Positions 13,271 to 28,616 are shown, counted from the stretch's first letter. The stretch: 64,000 nucleotides of DNA from Dipetalonema caudispina (GCA_013365325.1 JABVXV010000285.1:17467-81466); one strand, 5' to 3'. Translations and numbers: made by a program. Notes: generated by a model not told the origin, from the letters alone.

Positions 13271-16200
13271 CTAGTAACTCGATGAACTATGACCACTATC
13301 TCGCTCTACATCATCACTTCCAGTTCTACGAATAACATTCAAATTATTATGCAATATATTTTCGGTACGTTGAGCGCATTCATCAATTTCCTGGAAAATA
13401 AATAACTTCATTTATTGAATAATTGATTAATATAGCCATGACAAACATTCTTCCTCTTTCACAAATACACTGACGTTATGTAGGATGAACCACTACAGCG
13501 TATTGAAACGTCAAATATAGCTTAGTAGTCATCCTTTTCTTTCTTTTTTCTTTTTTTTTTTTTACATGAATAAGCAATAATCCTTGCCCCTGAAATAAAC
13601 ACTATGTAGAGATAGAAAACTTGTTAACATTAACATATCTGTAAATATTTCTTTTGTTGCTACGAAGACCACGCAAACAAAATGCACTTAATGTATTTTA
13701 TTGTATTAAAAACTTATTTGTATTTTGAAATTTTTCCTCTAACTAGAAAATAAAGCCAAATTAGATGTTGAAGAAGCTGGAAGGAAGTAAATAAAATGAT
13801 CATAAATTAGATTAAAAAATCTGAACAATCGTAATTTATTTCATATTTTTTATAGTTTTATGTACAGCCATTGCTTTTTCCTTTTCATTATACTGAAATG
13901 ATAAGTCATAAAATTTACTTCAATAATTTGAGAATGGCTTCGAAGCATTCCTGATAAATCATCTGTGTTCATCGTTACTCCCGTATGGTTGCTTTCCAAT
14001 GAGCTATCGCTGTCACTGCCATCAGGCAAAGAAACTGTAACTGCTGCAGCCGCACCCTCGGGCAATTCGGTGCGGTATCGAAAATCAGTCAAATCTGTTG
14101 ATAACCTGAATATTTGCCATTAATGACATCCATGGAACTAGTAATACTGCACCAATTTCGAATATTCACAATGACAAAGAGGGAAAAAGAAAATAGTATA
14201 AAATGGTATCTAAAATAATTCGTACTTAAACAACAGATAAAAGACTATAGTTATTGTTTTAGTGTATTGAATATTAATTGAAATGTAATTTACCTAATGC
14301 TTTCACCACTTTGTTTGGATTTACCCTGACTAAGAATCAACTGTTGTGCAAGTAATATAACACCAGAACCAAGAGTTCCATCTTTAATTGCTCCTGGATC
14401 TGCTCCTTCAGGTGAATCATCAAACAGAGCAGGATCGATTGCTTTATCGCAATCCAAAGTAAGCTGAAAAGTAATAAAAAGTCAATGGGTGAAACGTTAT
14501 CGGGACACATTTCACATTATAACAAGCCATAATTACATTTTTGTACTAATAGAGCAGACAATTCGGGAAAAAGACACTAATGTAGCACCACAATATATCA
14601 CTTCAAGCAATATTTCTGGGAGTAAGTATAATCAATTTTTCTGCAGCAAAAAAGATAATTAAAATTTTCAATTTCTTCACTGAGAAAAACTTAGTTGGCA
14701 AAAAACACACCTGATCAAAAGCTACTTTAATCCCTTCAAGAGCAATAGTATTTGCTATATCTGCTTTACGTCTTCTTTCCTCCTCCTCTTCAATTCGACG
14801 TTGTGCCTTCTCTTTACTAAATGCTACTTCACAAGACGATAAGTCAGGCGATTCACACCCAACGCCAGGTTCACGTCTTACGCTTGACAACTATAAAACA
14901 AGAAGATATTTCAAGGCACAACAAAACATATTTCTTTGTCAATTACTACTATCTAATGTTACTCTCTATCAGACATTTTGAGAAAGATAACAATGTAGTT
15001 ATTAAACTAGCAAGTAAAAAGCCTTACAAAGTAATCGCTTACTCAAGCACTCAAACTAATAGTCATCAATATCACAGTACTTTATTATTAGAATACTTCA
15101 ACCGATAAAATTACATCACTAAAATACTGTACTGAGTAAATTCACATTTGAACTATTATCATCACTTCTGCACTATTCAAATACTTAATATATCGCTAAG
15201 ATATAGCTAAAATTACCATAGCATTTATTCTTTATACAAAATTATTGAAAAAAAAAAGCATACACTTCGCTCTTCATGTATAGCATCTGATATCTGCTCC
15301 AAATTTCTTAACGAAGACGTATAATCATACTTTTTCTGACGTACCTTTAAAATCAACATCATTACAGAAAATAATCATATTTCTTCATAGTAGTATCCAA
15401 AACACTTTGCAGATAGAAATCCAGAAAAGAAAATGTTATAACCAACCTCAGATTCAAGCTTCAGAATGAGACTTTTCTGATGTTCCAAAACTCTTGTAAA
15501 TTCAATGCGTTGCTCAAAATAATGTCGACTTTTTTTAATAGACCGAGCATTTCCTTCTAGCATCTGTGCGATTTCTTTTGATAACTGCGTCATACGTTCC
15601 GATATTGAACGATGTACCTCTTCAGCCGCCACACGTTCTTGCTCAGCTTCGTTTACACGTTGAATATGATGGTTCAGTACCTGTAAAATAATAAATTTAG
15701 TAATTCCAACTTTTAAATGATGGTTACGGCTGCATATGTTTTTGGGAATCAGAAAGTACACAAAATATTTTACAAACTTTTTAGAAATTTGAAAAAAAGT
15801 TTTTGAAACAGTTAACTTGCCCTGCTCCGTCTAGCTGTAACACTGATATATACTTTTAATTATTCTGGCTAAATCAAATTAAAAGGTGGCCTAATATTGT
15901 TAAACGGAAGTAGTAAGATTATGTCACAGAGACAAATCTATCACTGTCTGGTTGCTAATTTTAAAATAAAAAAAAGTTTTCTAAAATAAAAAAAATAAAT
16001 TAAATAACTAAATATTAATAGTAGCAGTGGAAGAAGATATCTACAATGGATGAATGAATAAACCTCTAAGCATTCTGGTTCGATAGTTCGTTGTCGATTT
16101 AAACTATCCTGTGTTAATTTCACTTGTTGCTTTGCTACTGCATGCATTGAATTGGCACGCTCGAAACGTATCGCAGCATTTTGCGCTTCCTCGCGTAACC

Positions 16201-17762
16201 GTCTTTCCTTAAAAAAAAAAAAAATGTTTCATGAATAAAAATAGTTTCATTATTTTCCTCAAAGATAGCCAGAAAATGACTGTTTGACAAGTAAAACTAT
16301 TGATTTTCAGTAATAACTTTTAACCTATTCATATTTCCATGCAATCATCGTTCACATAAAACAAAACTCAGTATATATCATATCATAGTGAAATATGTCT
16401 GGCATTATAAAACTACATTGACCCAATAATTGAACGATTGCTAATTGAACTGGTAGTAATTACTCCACTCAATGCCCGACCATAGCGTCTACCACCAAAC
16501 ATTATCAAATATAAGATAGAGTTTTTTTTTTTTTTTTTCAGCACCATGAAATTCAGTCATTCTTCGTCAGTTAATAATTGATCAACATGGAATCAAATAA
16601 TTTATCAGATTTATTGAACGACTAATAAATTTAGCAACTGCTACAACAGATAAGTTACATATCTTTCATCTAACCATCCGAACATCGGAGTCTATTGTTT
16701 TATCAGCCGATAAATTAGAGTCAATTCAAGACAAATGTATCTCTAATATATCTGTACATTTCTATGCTGAAAAACAGCATTCTGACGTTAATGTTTTAAT
16801 CGTAGCTTCTTTGTTTATTGTTTTACCTAATATATCAATTTTTTTCGATATCAAACAATAAAGCCTTCCAGGAAGTTGCATTTATGAAAAAAAAGCCTAT
16901 CAAAAAAGGCATAAATATGAAATGTTTCTTAGTCTTTTAAACTACACCATCTTTCATTTAATATAATAAACGGTACTACAATTACAAATGACAAGAAGTT
17001 TTCTTAAATTTACCTTAAGCTTTGCTTCGTAATAAGGTCGACCTTTCGCAATTGCTGAACCATATTTGCGACTTAATTCATTCAATTTTTGAGACCAGGA
17101 AGCTTGAATTTTCCTGAAAGTAAAAATAATACATAAAATCCAGAAATGGATCCATACTAAAAGACAATTTTAACTGCTTTAAATATAACAAAGTCTAATA
17201 ATATGTATGTTACGAATTGAACAAGTACTGCGAGGAATTTAACTTCAACCTATATTTCTAGGATTTTTTTTATTTTCTCTCCCACAACTTCACAAAATTT
17301 CTATGGAACACCATGATGTGACACAGTGCAAAAATGTGCGAACCCAAAAGTAGAGCAAGGACATAAATTCAAACATACCTGAAGGTAGCTCTTGCTTCAT
17401 CAAGTTGTAACTCCAATTTATTGATTACATCCGTTGCAATGTTCAATTTTTCCAGTTCTTCATGAACACGATTTAAATGTTTAGCATCAAGCCGAAAATC
17501 GTCACCCAATATATAATCTACCTCATCTATAAATATATAATTTATCTTATAATTGTTTAAAAAAAAAAAAATTAAAAAAAAAATGAACAAACGTTTATCG
17601 AAATCATATCATTTCATGACATGTTTTAAGGACAGTGATAAAAATAGAAACCAAAATACTTCAATCAAAAAATAAATATCAATCATTACCTGTAGCAGAT
17701 GACTCTTTTGATGTTGATGGTCCATTTGTTTCACTGTGTAAAACCACATCATTTGCATTCAT
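13271..17762 (-). CDS. rei-1: SH3BP5 family protein, REI-1-like guanine nucleotide exchange factor for RAB-11
   Basis: SH3BP5 proteins (C. elegans REI-1/REI-2) are long coiled-coil exchange factors that activate RAB-11 on recycling and Golgi-derived membranes. Ten exons join in phase: 17762-17690, 17526-17379, 17113-17014, 16207-16064, 15680-15447, 15344-15264, 14890-14711, 14463-14294, 14105-13919 and 13390-13271, giving 478 residues against 455 for human SH3BP5. Family landmarks in order are HEELEKLNIATDVIN, WSQKLNELSRKYGSAIAKGR followed by PYYEAK, LNHHIQRVNEAEQERV, SRHYFE, YTSSLRNLEQISDAIHEER and RREPGVGCESPDLS (about 265-278), the counterpart of vertebrate RGCGVGAE. Residues 25-260 are almost continuous coiled coil; the rest is acidic and Ser-rich, with an R/E-rich helix of its own. 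The symbol follows the C. elegans family; rei-1 versus rei-2 orthology is not resolved here. Confidence 0.92.
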
Positions 17763-18245
17763 CCGGCTAGTCTTTTCTAGTTTTTTTTTTTCTTTTTTTT
17801 TTTTAATAAAAATAATTCAGAATGTAACTGTATACGTTGTTAGAAACATAGTAATGAATTAAACTATTGCCAATTTATTTCCGCTGCTGGAAAAAAAAAA
17901 ATGTCATTATATTTTTTGCTTTGATATTTCAAAATTTCCGAAAATTCAAAAAATGAAATAAACGAAACATAAATGATTTTTCACTAATATTTACGATATC
18001 AATAAGCATATATATTTGTATATAAAATAAATGTGAATCATGCATGCTTCACATTGTTAGTATAAAAATCAAAAATTCGCTTCTAGAAATTCATGCCTTT
18101 TTTTTTTCTCCAAATTTAATCAATATTTAAGAAATTCTAGAAGAAAGTATAAGTTTCAAAAATGATGACAGACGAATAGAACAAATTGTGACTTTAGCAT
18201 AGAATATTTACATGTACAATCTACAGTACAATGGATATGTTCTAA

Positions 18246-18247
<2 letters not shown>

Positions 18248-18293
<46 letters not shown>

Positions 18294-18336
18294 AAGAAAA
18301 AAAAATTTGTAAAGGAAAAAAAAAAAAAAAAAAAAG
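18248..18336 (+). repeat. Long poly(A) tracts
   Basis: A run of about 43 A residues is followed by a second A-rich run of about 20 after a short interruption. Similar long homopolymers occur at about 20185-20213 (T), 22771-22796 (T), 23087-23106 (A), 25159-25185 (T), 25358-25388 (T), 35803-35824 (T), 43473-43494 (A) and 55346-55368 (A). Confidence 0.85.
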
Positions 18337-19319
18337 AAAAGAAAAAACAAACAATCAAGGAACTATTGAAAGAAATGGATGTATAAAAAAAAGGATAAAA
18401 GAATTAGTAAGCGGAAAAAGTATCAAATTTTCAAAGGGAAATCAAAATAACAGACATTAAAAAGTGTGACAAACATCTTAGTAAAAAAAAAAAGATGCAA
18501 ATAAGGAAATAAATATAAGCAAATAAAAATGACAATAATCTTTGATGTATTATATAAAAGAGAGTACAATAGGATTTATACAAGATAGATTGGTACACTC
18601 ATAAATATGAGTATGTAAATATTAAGAGATATATATATATATAGGTAATGTAACATAATATACAAATTTAAAATATAGGAAGTATGAAGAGAGAGAGAGA
18701 GAGAGAAAAAAAAAATCATTGAATTTTATCCTAGTATAATATTCTATTGTATCATTTTACTCATTTATATCATTTAATTAGATTTAAAAGATGTATGATC
18801 TATTTAATGCGCCTAAAAATTAAAATTAACAAACAATAATGAATAATAAATTGTAAAAAAAAAAAAAAAAAAAAACAAACTAATACATTAATGTTTGATA
18901 ATTTTACATATAATTGTTCACTAAAAATTATGATTGATATTATTAGAATGAATGATATAAAAAGATAAGAAATGAAAATGATTGGCATAACTTGTTTGTT
19001 GCATTTATATATATATATATATATAAAATAGCCTTGAGGTGAATAAGGAGGAAGAGGAAAAAGAACAAGATTTGTTGATATGATGATTGTTATCAGTAAT
19101 GGAGGAAGGAAGATAGGAAATAACAGATGAAATGAAGATTTTTTGATAGTAATCATGAAAATTTTTCTCAATCATTCTGATATTCTTCTTAATGAGGGAA
19201 TTCATTAGCGAATAAGTAAGTGCATTAGATTATTCATCTTTCTTTAACACAGAAAAAAGAAAATCCGATAAACTTCTAAATAATATGATTTCCTCTGTAT
19301 GATAAATATGTCAATGTCA

Positions 19320-19409
19320 ACTGTATGGTACAGTATACACGTGATAATGGTCACTAATCAGTTACTTTTGTAAGAGCCTTTCGACTGTATAGTACAGTAT
19401 ACATGTGAT
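19320..19409 (+). repeat. Pair of 26-bp direct repeats with an internal palindrome
   Basis: The motif ACTGTAT-RG-TACAGTATACAYGTGAT occurs at 19320-19345 and again at 19384-19409, 64 bases apart, with only two differences. The left half is nearly self-complementary (ACTGTA/TACAGT). The rest of the 64-bp interval is not conserved, so this is a spaced pair rather than a simple tandem array. Confidence 0.75.
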
Positions 19410-20182
19410 GAGATTTGCTCATGAGGAAATAAAACTAATATAATAATGTCGTTATTCTCGAAAGTATCTTATAAATCTCTAAATCGAAATAGACTCTAAA
19501 ATAAACAGAAATAAAAAAAAAGGAAAAATCTTTAAAACTAAATAAATCTCTGGATTGGAAATGCTGATAAATGATAACACATCTGATAACTTTGAAAACG
19601 ATCGAAATACTAAAAAAGGAAAACCAAAAATTGAAAAGTATCAGGAATACAAGAAAAATTAAAGAAAGAATTTCTAAGCACAATTCATTACTAATTTAAA
19701 AAAAGGAAAGAGAAAAACTCTTAACTTCTGACGTTAAAAACATTAGCAAACAATTTGTTGGGATAAAAAGATGCATTTTTCAAATTTAACCAACTAATAA
19801 ACAAAATGAATGTTTGTATAGATCGAAATGGAAAAGAAATTGTCATTTTTCTGAAGAAAAATTTCATATTTCAGAGATTACTGCTTGAAAAATTGTAGAA
19901 AAAAAGTGCAAAATTCTAAGAGATACTTAAAAACACATAAGTGTGCATTGATAGGATGATTAAAATTTTGATGCTTATTTTATTATTTCCTTATTCTTTT
20001 TATTGAATAGAAATAAAAAAGTATGTAGAAAGAGGAAGAAGGAGAATTTTGCAATTTCCATTGACATAATATGAATATGAAATGAAGCTTAGGTTAGAAT
20101 AGCATTTCAAATTGTGTGATCTGTCATCATCAATGGTAAAATAAATGCAAATATGATGGACTAAGTTAAATTAGCTTCTTTT

Positions 20183-20215
<33 letters not shown>

Positions 20216-23200
20216 AAAATATCTTTTAGACCCTAAGGGAAATGCAAATATTTCTATTTGGCTAAAACTATGAAACCAATTGGATTGTAAAATATGCTTT
20301 GTCACAAAATAGAACACTACTTATCTTTACATTACATCTATTTTCAAAAATTTCAAACAAAACCACTGCTTTTAGTCACTATAATATAAATATAATTTAG
20401 TTGCTACTTCTTGTTTCGTCTCAAATGAACCGATTAAACTAATATTCATACCTTTCACTAAAAAAATAATGCAACTGCTACTTTGAATATGCAATTTTAT
20501 AAGTGATGATATGAAAAAAAAAATAATTTCGGAACTTTGGTCGACTTTTATATAATACTTTAGCTATCAAATTTTTAGAGAAAAAGAAATGTAAATTTTT
20601 AACGAAAAGAAATTTTCTAAATTCTATCCTTCAAACTAGACTGATTGTATTGCTACAATGATCACTGAAATGAACAACATAGTTATAAATATTTCACGTA
20701 GAACGTTTAGATAATAAATGGATAGATTCGAATAATTCCAAACATTTCCTTATATTATTTCAGAAAAAAAAAAGAAAAAATTTGCAAACAATTATCAACT
20801 CAATTTCCATTTAAAATCCATTGAATTTCAAGATAAAATTTTCACGAAAATTAAATTTGCATTTAATAGCACAAAGTATAAAATTATCAGACTAAGTGTT
20901 ATTATTACTGACAGTAACATCTACATAAACAAAAACAATTCTGCAAATGTTTGCAAATGATATGAATGGAAATTCCATTCATTCTCTTCATTGCTTCAAG
21001 AGCTAATTGATAAGCGGCAATTTGATATATTCACAAATCACATCAAATGAAAATAGATTAAACACTTAAATGGAATGGAATACAAATTGTTGTTGTGATA
21101 GGAATCCCTTCAATGATTTCAAAAGTACCAGCAGGTGTATTAACAATTATTTAAAAAGAAAAAAAAAAAAGAAAAATCAAACTTACAACTATGCGATATT
21201 ACGACTGGGAAAGTGTTAAAAAATATAATGGAGAAATATGCATATTAATGAAATTTAAACAATTTATAATAAATTATTAAATGTATTATCATCATTAAAT
21301 TTCATTCTAAAAATCAATAAATAAATAACAAATATGTGAATGATTGTGTGTAAGTAAATTTACAATTAATATGAATGACTTTTCAACGTAAACATCAAAT
21401 GATGAAGTTAAGTGAAGCAATTGGTTTATTTATAAAATTGCTAGCAAAAATTTAAAAGTAATAGAGAAAAGCAGAAGTTGGATAACAGCAGCAAATATTA
21501 TAAGAGAGAATTCCTTCGTCAAATAAAAGAGAAGGAGAGAAAGAGGGGAAGAGAGGGAGAGGAAAGAAAAGATAACAGAGTGAAATTGAATTGTTTCAAT
21601 ATAAATATGTAGTAATTGAGAGAAATAAATTTAACCATCCTTTCATCCTTTTAAATCTTAACATATATATATATATATAAATTATGCTAACTTTCTGGAC
21701 AAAAATTTTAAAATTTTTTTCAACATTTTCAAGTTTTAATTTACTTTTTTTTTTTTTTTTACAGTCAAAGGGATGTAAAAAGAGATATTTAATAAAATTT
21801 TAAAATCAATTATTATACTATCCCTATAAAAGCTAATAAAGAAGTGAAAGACAAATTTTTCTTTTTCGTCTCCTGGAAAAGTTAATGAAACTAAGAAATT
21901 AGCTACGCAGCTCATAAATGATAATTTATGGTGATAAAAATTTTAATTCCAAATTTGCTTCATTGGGAAATAAAAAGTTAGGAATTTGTACTTTTCGAAG
22001 TTAATTAATGACAAAGTTAATTTTATTTGAAAAGTTTTTTAAATCATATCCATTATATCAGAAGCATAAAATTGAATATAAATATCACGAATAATGATTG
22101 TATTTATCTATAATATTATCATGAAATATTTTCTGGAATAAATATTCCATATATTAAACAAACACAAAATAAGAAAAAGGTCGAATGATTTCATATCTTT
22201 TGTCCCTTTTATATTTATCAGAGATGGAAATTTTCATGAAAACGGAACCAATTTCATTTTAATATATTCTTTAACAAGAATATGAAATTGTAGCACGTTT
22301 TTAATTCGACAAAATGATTTTCAATCTATCAATAAGTCTTATCCGAGAGATTTATTCATAACACAGAACATGTTATCGTTGGGAAGAATGAAAATAATAA
22401 AGTCGTAAAATTAATTGGGGTCAAATATTTTGTAGGTAAAAATTCTATTAACTTACTCACAAAAAAAGAAAATTGATTTAAAACGATGACAGAGTATTTT
22501 ATGGTTCAATGATGATATTGACGTGAAGATTATATTTATGGTAAAATTGAAATGGTTTATAAATTGTGAAAGAATCCGGAAGTAATAATGATGTTTGGTG
22601 TGATAACACAATGATGATAAAAGATTAAAGTAAAAAGGAGATTGAACAAATTTAATCAGCTTCATTACTCCATGGTATATTATCGTATAATATTATCATG
22701 AATATATTGATTTATTTGCATTTTTAATAATAGAGATTATTTCACATATTTAAAATATATTTTAAGCCCATTTTTTTTTTTTTTTTTTTTTTTTTTCACA
22801 TATATTAATTTATACTAAACGGAAAATTTACATCACCGTTATGTGACTAATACATTTTGCTATATTTTTAGCACAACCAAAAATTCCACTCTACAATTAT
22901 GTCAATAACATATGGATGAATTACGCGAATACATATGAATTTTGTGTAGGAATGTATATGATTTGAAATTTATAAGACGAATGAAAAGTAAACAAATTAA
23001 GAAAGTCGAAAATATTTCAACGATACAGATAAGTAAATAAATAAACAAAGAAATATGTCAATAAATTATTTCATACAAATAAATGCAAAAAAAAAAAAAA
23101 AAAAAAACCTTCCGATTATTTTATCTATCAAAATAATTAATTATTAACTTGACTAATTTCTAATCAATTATTTCATATATTTCATTTCTACGAAACCTTT

Positions 23201-23374
23201 TTCCCACAAATAGCATAACTGCAAATCATCATCCATCAACCTCTTTTTACCTCAATTTTACTCAATTGTGGGTATGACCTCTTCTTCCACTCGATTCACT
23301 CCAATGCGCCTATTAAATCGTATGAGGAAACCAACTGCGCTGCTACTCTTTCCTCATCATTGTATTGATCGATA

Positions 23375-23518
23375 CGGACACACATACACACATACACACA
23401 CACACCACACACATACACACACACAGACACAGACACACACACACACAGACACAAACACACATACACGTATACACATACACATACACATATACACATACAC
23501 ATATACACAAACACATAC

Positions 23519-23565
<47 letters not shown>

Positions 23566-23590
23566 TATACATACATACACATATAAAATG
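23375..23590 (+). repeat. (CA)n / (CACATA)n compound microsatellite
   Basis: About 215 bases of ACACAC, ACACAT and ATACAC units. This composition accounts for all the Cys/Val/Tyr or His/Thr/Ile reading frames seen on both strands here. Confidence 0.95.
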
Positions 23591-25345
23591 ACATACAAAC
23601 ATACACATCACATATATGTATGTGAAAAATAGTTAAATGAATGAATATACCGCAACTTCTCAATAGCTAATAAACCAACCGGTTTAAGTGTCGACGTAAT
23701 GAAATTTTGAAGTTAATTGAAAAGAAAAATTTGAAAAAAAAAAAAAAAGAAAGAAATGGAAATTGAATGGAATTTAAAAGCATTCAACAATTTGCTCATT
23801 TCAATTCCTTTCACATTCCGTACATAATATAATTTAAGTGAACAAATATCGTTTTATTTTTGGATGAATTAGTAATTAAGAATAGATAAATGAAATGCTT
23901 TATTTAATAATTAAGAATTGATGGATCAAATTTTTATTTGATAAGAACAATTATATTAGTTCTTTATTTGGTAATTATGAAGTGATAAATGAAATCGTCC
24001 TATTTCTCTATTAATTATTGCTTGTAAATATTATTTTCAAACTCGTTTACTTATAAATTACGAAAATGATTTCCTCAATAATTACGCATTTACTGTGGTG
24101 TATGGGGGAAAAAAAAAATGAACATTTTTAAGTTTTAAAATCTTTCTTCTTGTGATAATTAAAATTTTTACATAATAAAATGTCATAATTACCCGTTTTT
24201 TTTTCCTTTTTTTTTTTCTTCGTAAGTAAATAAATTGCTGTATTTAGAAGTAATATATAAATTTATTCGATGGATTAAAGATAAAATTTGACAAAAAAAT
24301 TTAATGAAATTAATTATTTCAATGAATTTATTGAAAACTTTTAACAATTTTACTATTTTTTCTTTTTATTAAATTTTAACAAATTTTCGATATTACAGTA
24401 AAATCAATCATGGAACAGGTACAAGGTGAAATAAAAAGAGAGAGAGAGAAAGAAGTAAAAGAGAAAAAAGTTTCAAAGAAATAAAAATTATTTTAGTTTT
24501 TATTAAATTATTATTTTTGCTTATCCATTTTTATCGTTCACTTCTAATCACTCTCTATTTTTCTTATAAAACAAAAAAACAAAAAAAAAAAAAGAAAAAA
24601 AAAGAAGAAAATTTCAATAAAGTGGAAAAATGACGTTGATCTGAAGGAATAAAATATCAATTTTACAACATTCCATCAAGGCCATACACATACATACCAT
24701 TCAAATGATGATAGATGTAATAATTTCCTCTCAAATAACTCAAAATTTTACATTTGTTGCTGAATTCTTTAAAAGTTTCTTGGTGGAAAAAAAAGAAAAA
24801 AAAGAAAAAAAAGATGAGGAGTTCATTTAAATGGTTTAGCTAAAATTAAGTTAAAAAAAAAAAAACTTTCATAGTAATCGTAAATTTGAACGAATGATAT
24901 AATTTGTTAGGCTTTACATCTCAAGTTTCGCTCTATTTTCCATCGGAATTATCCATAATTATGTCCATTATACATATAGTCATTGTATTTTTGAATTTGT
25001 TAAAATGCCAAACAAATTTTAACAATTTCTGTGTACGAAAGAAAAATAAATTGATAGAGGGAAAGAAAGAGAAGGTTAAACTTTTTTTTTTTTTTTCTGA
25101 AATTTTATTTCTGCTACATTCTTCATTCTGACAGTAATTTTTTTTCCAAATTTACGTCCCAATTTTTTTTTTTTTTTTTTTTTTTAAATAGTTGAAAAAA
25201 AAAAAGAGGGGAAAAACAAAGAAGAGTAAAGGTAGTTCTTATTATCATATCGTTGTCAAAAAATTATTGATAAATTGTTGAACAGATAAATGTTTGTTTG
25301 TTAAAATATGTTGAATTATTTTTGCTTATTGTTTTCTTTTTCTAT

Positions 25346-25388
<43 letters not shown>

Positions 25389-28300
25389 CTTTCTTCGTTG
25401 ATAGTTGTAACAAAAAAGAAGCAAATATTTGAAGATAAATGCATAAGATATGAAATATTGATAGATATGAATTTAATAGCATTCATGAAATCTGATTTTA
25501 TTTCATATCAAATTTACATTAACTAGATATCACTTTAAAAGCAACTCATGATGTTAACATTAATTTACTACCTTATCATTATGTCATTGTATTTCGTACA
25601 TTTCATTTCATTGAAGAAAATAGTTTGACACAAATTACTCAAATTTTGTTCTTTTTTTTCTCTCTCAGTTATATTGAGTGATTTTAGTTACTCAAAATTT
25701 CGAATAACTTGACGTATTAATTTGAAGTAAGTGGCAATCAGTAAGTTGTAATTCAAAAATGGGAAGGAAAGAATAAGAAAGGAGGGGAAAGATGAGGATA
25801 TGAATGAAGATGAATGTTGAATATATTTGATAATTATATAATTTTTTTTTTTTTTTTTTTTTGAAATGACGAAATTTCGGCAAGGGATTCAATGAAATTT
25901 GGTACAACTTCTTCGTTTTTTTTTTTCCTTTATATACTCTCTCTCTCTCCGACCCTCTCTCCCTCTCTTTTTTTTTTCTTCATTATATTGAAAAAAAGCT
26001 ATTGTATGAACAATGAATGAACAAAATTTCAATAAGCGATGATGGGATTTTGATTGAAATTAAATGATTTTATGTCTGTATGTAGAAAAACATGTGAGTA
26101 TTGAAATTTTTTGATGCAAATATTGAATTTATAATTGAAATCACTTTAATATTATGAAAAAATATGGGAAATATGGATTATTTTTAAGTCTGTCAAAAAT
26201 AGAAAAGTGCTAAATGCAGCAATGATGATACTGATAACGTATCATATCAGTGGTGTATTTAAAATTAACAATCATTCTATTACTCAGTTAAAGTATTAAT
26301 ACATCCGAAAAACAACATCTTTCCACTATTTTCAGTGAATTCAAAAAATTTCTTTTCTTTTAACTTAAATTAAACTTTTGGATAATACTGTAAGTTTAAT
26401 TATTTTATTATATAAGTCTTTTTTGAGAATTCTTTAAAAATTTCGAAAATTTTTTGCAACGTTCTAAAATATTTGCATCAATTATAATTTGATAAATATA
26501 TTTCTGCAAATATTAAGTGACATTTGACATTTCGGTCCATTTTTTTTTTAAGAGGTCAGAAAGAATTTGCTTATATTTATCAATTCTCTGGGTTAATCAA
26601 AAATTTGCAGTTAAATTTTATTTGCAACCATTGAATCAATAATATTTTGGATTAATTATTGTTTCTTACAAATGATTACTCGATTTTACTCCCTTTTTTT
26701 TTCTGTCAATTAACTTTTTTTTTTTTAATTTTAAACAATAATTCTTTTACGAATATCCAACTGTTTCATTCGATTTTTTTCCTTAATTTCTTGTTGCATC
26801 CATCAACGCAGTCATTACATTTTCTTTTTTTTTATCTTTGTAAAATTAAATCGACCAAATTAAATCCTTCATTAATTAATTTATTCATTCATTTATTTCT
26901 ATTACGTCCATTTTTCCTTGTCAACCATATTTTTCAAATGTTCACAATGATGGTATCAGATTAAGAGATTTGTCCTTAAAAATTCTACAATTATATTTTG
27001 CCTCTATCTGTTAATGCATAATTCCCTTCTTTTTTTTCCTACGTCATTGAAATTATGGAAGTGAGGAAGGTAATTAGTAAAAAACAATTACATTACGATA
27101 TTGAATCATCCAATGATATTATGATAACAGTTATACTATCAGCTATGTTCTAAATTTTATCATATCCATTGTTTTTAAAACAACATTCATCTTTCTTGAA
27201 ATATTCAAATAGAAGTCGTTGTGAAATATTATAATAATAAGTTTAATCGAAGCACATAATAACAGACAAATAAAAAATATAATACATAAACAATGTAAAC
27301 GAATTTCATTCATATTTTGATATTTCTATATCAATTTTATTTATTATACATTAAGATTTGTTATTGTTATTTTGAGGTGTACTAAATTTTTAACGAAAAT
27401 TTGGGAAAAAAAATTTTGTGATTTTTTTTTTCAAATTTTTTTTAAAAATTTAATGTATCTCAAATAATTTTCATTTGCTTTTCCTATGGTAGCAAAACAG
27501 TATGTAAGGAGGAAAAATTTTACATAGGAAAATGAAATTTGATCGAAACGAAAATAAGATTTTATTTAGAAATGGTATGATATTATGGAAAAATGAGAAA
27601 TTGTCAGCAATACGTAATTGTTTGAAAGAAATGGAAGGAAAGAAAATAATTACAAATAATATAAAAGAAACGTTTACTGAAAGAGAAAATTGAAATTAAA
27701 TTGATAAAATTGCTAAAACTGTTAGAAAAGACATCAACAATTTCCATAATTATACATTTAAACGTATCAGTGAATTGTGACAATTGACTGTCTTGAACGG
27801 TAATTGGAGAAATCACGGAACTAAGATGTGATAAAATTTTCAAATTTATGATACCATGCGAAATATTGTGCATACGATCACATAAAGTTATGCTATGTAT
27901 TGTTTAACATGATAGGAAAAATTCAAATAAAACAACTGAACTATGTAATTTGTAGAAAATGGTCAAGAAAGAATGAGATTGAAATTTGACCAAACGATAT
28001 AAAATGGAATAGCTATCAGCTATCCTATTCTTTCGACCATTGTGATAATTTATCCTATCACTGATAATACGAACTCGTAGTATTTTTGTAAGTCCGAAAT
28101 ATTTAAAAAGAAATAAGACACTACTATAGAATCACGTAGAATATATATCTTTGTTGATTTCAATTCGAAATTTACGATATTGTCAATGCATGCCAGATAA
28201 TTCAATCATCAAACACTGTTTTGGTTTTACATTTTATTGAATTGCCAGAAATTTGAATAAATAAATTACTTCAAAAGAAAATTTTTGGGTAATTAAATTA

Positions 28301-28537
28301 AATACGAAGAAAAAGAACCAATAAAGGAAGTTTTCAGAATTTAGATAATGAATACATGGGATGGGCATTGAAAAGTAGATGAAATGGAAGAATGAAATGA
28401 TCCTTTTAAAGGTAAAATGAAAAGGAGTGGGCGTGAAAGGTAGGAAAATTGGAGGAAAGGAAGAAAGAACAAAAGTTGTCGTCCTTTTCAAACGGTTATA
28501 AAGAATTGTTAAACTTTAAACAACAACACTATCATTC

Positions 28538-28616
28538 GCACACACACATACAAATGCACATACACACATACACACATACACACACATACACACACACACA
28601 CAAACATACATACGCA
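28538..28616 (+). repeat. (CA)n-rich microsatellite
   Basis: Imperfect ACACAC/ACATAC array of about 80 bases, the same type as the one at 23.4 kb. Confidence 0.9.

Noticed and set aside
21070..21145. Minus-strand open piece (NTPAGTFEIIEGIPITTT)
   Set aside because: It looks protein-like, but there is no AG acceptor upstream and the plus strand is also open, so coding cannot be claimed.
23296..23663. Several reading frames of 70-107 codons on both strands
   Set aside because: They are translations of the CA/CACATA microsatellite (Val/Cys/Tyr or His/Thr/Ile strings). Only the about 26 codons outside the repeat look normal, and they have no splice partner.
26659..26964. 101-codon plus-strand frame
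   Set aside because: Almost entirely F, L, I, S and N from T-rich sequence; no start context, splice sites or domain.
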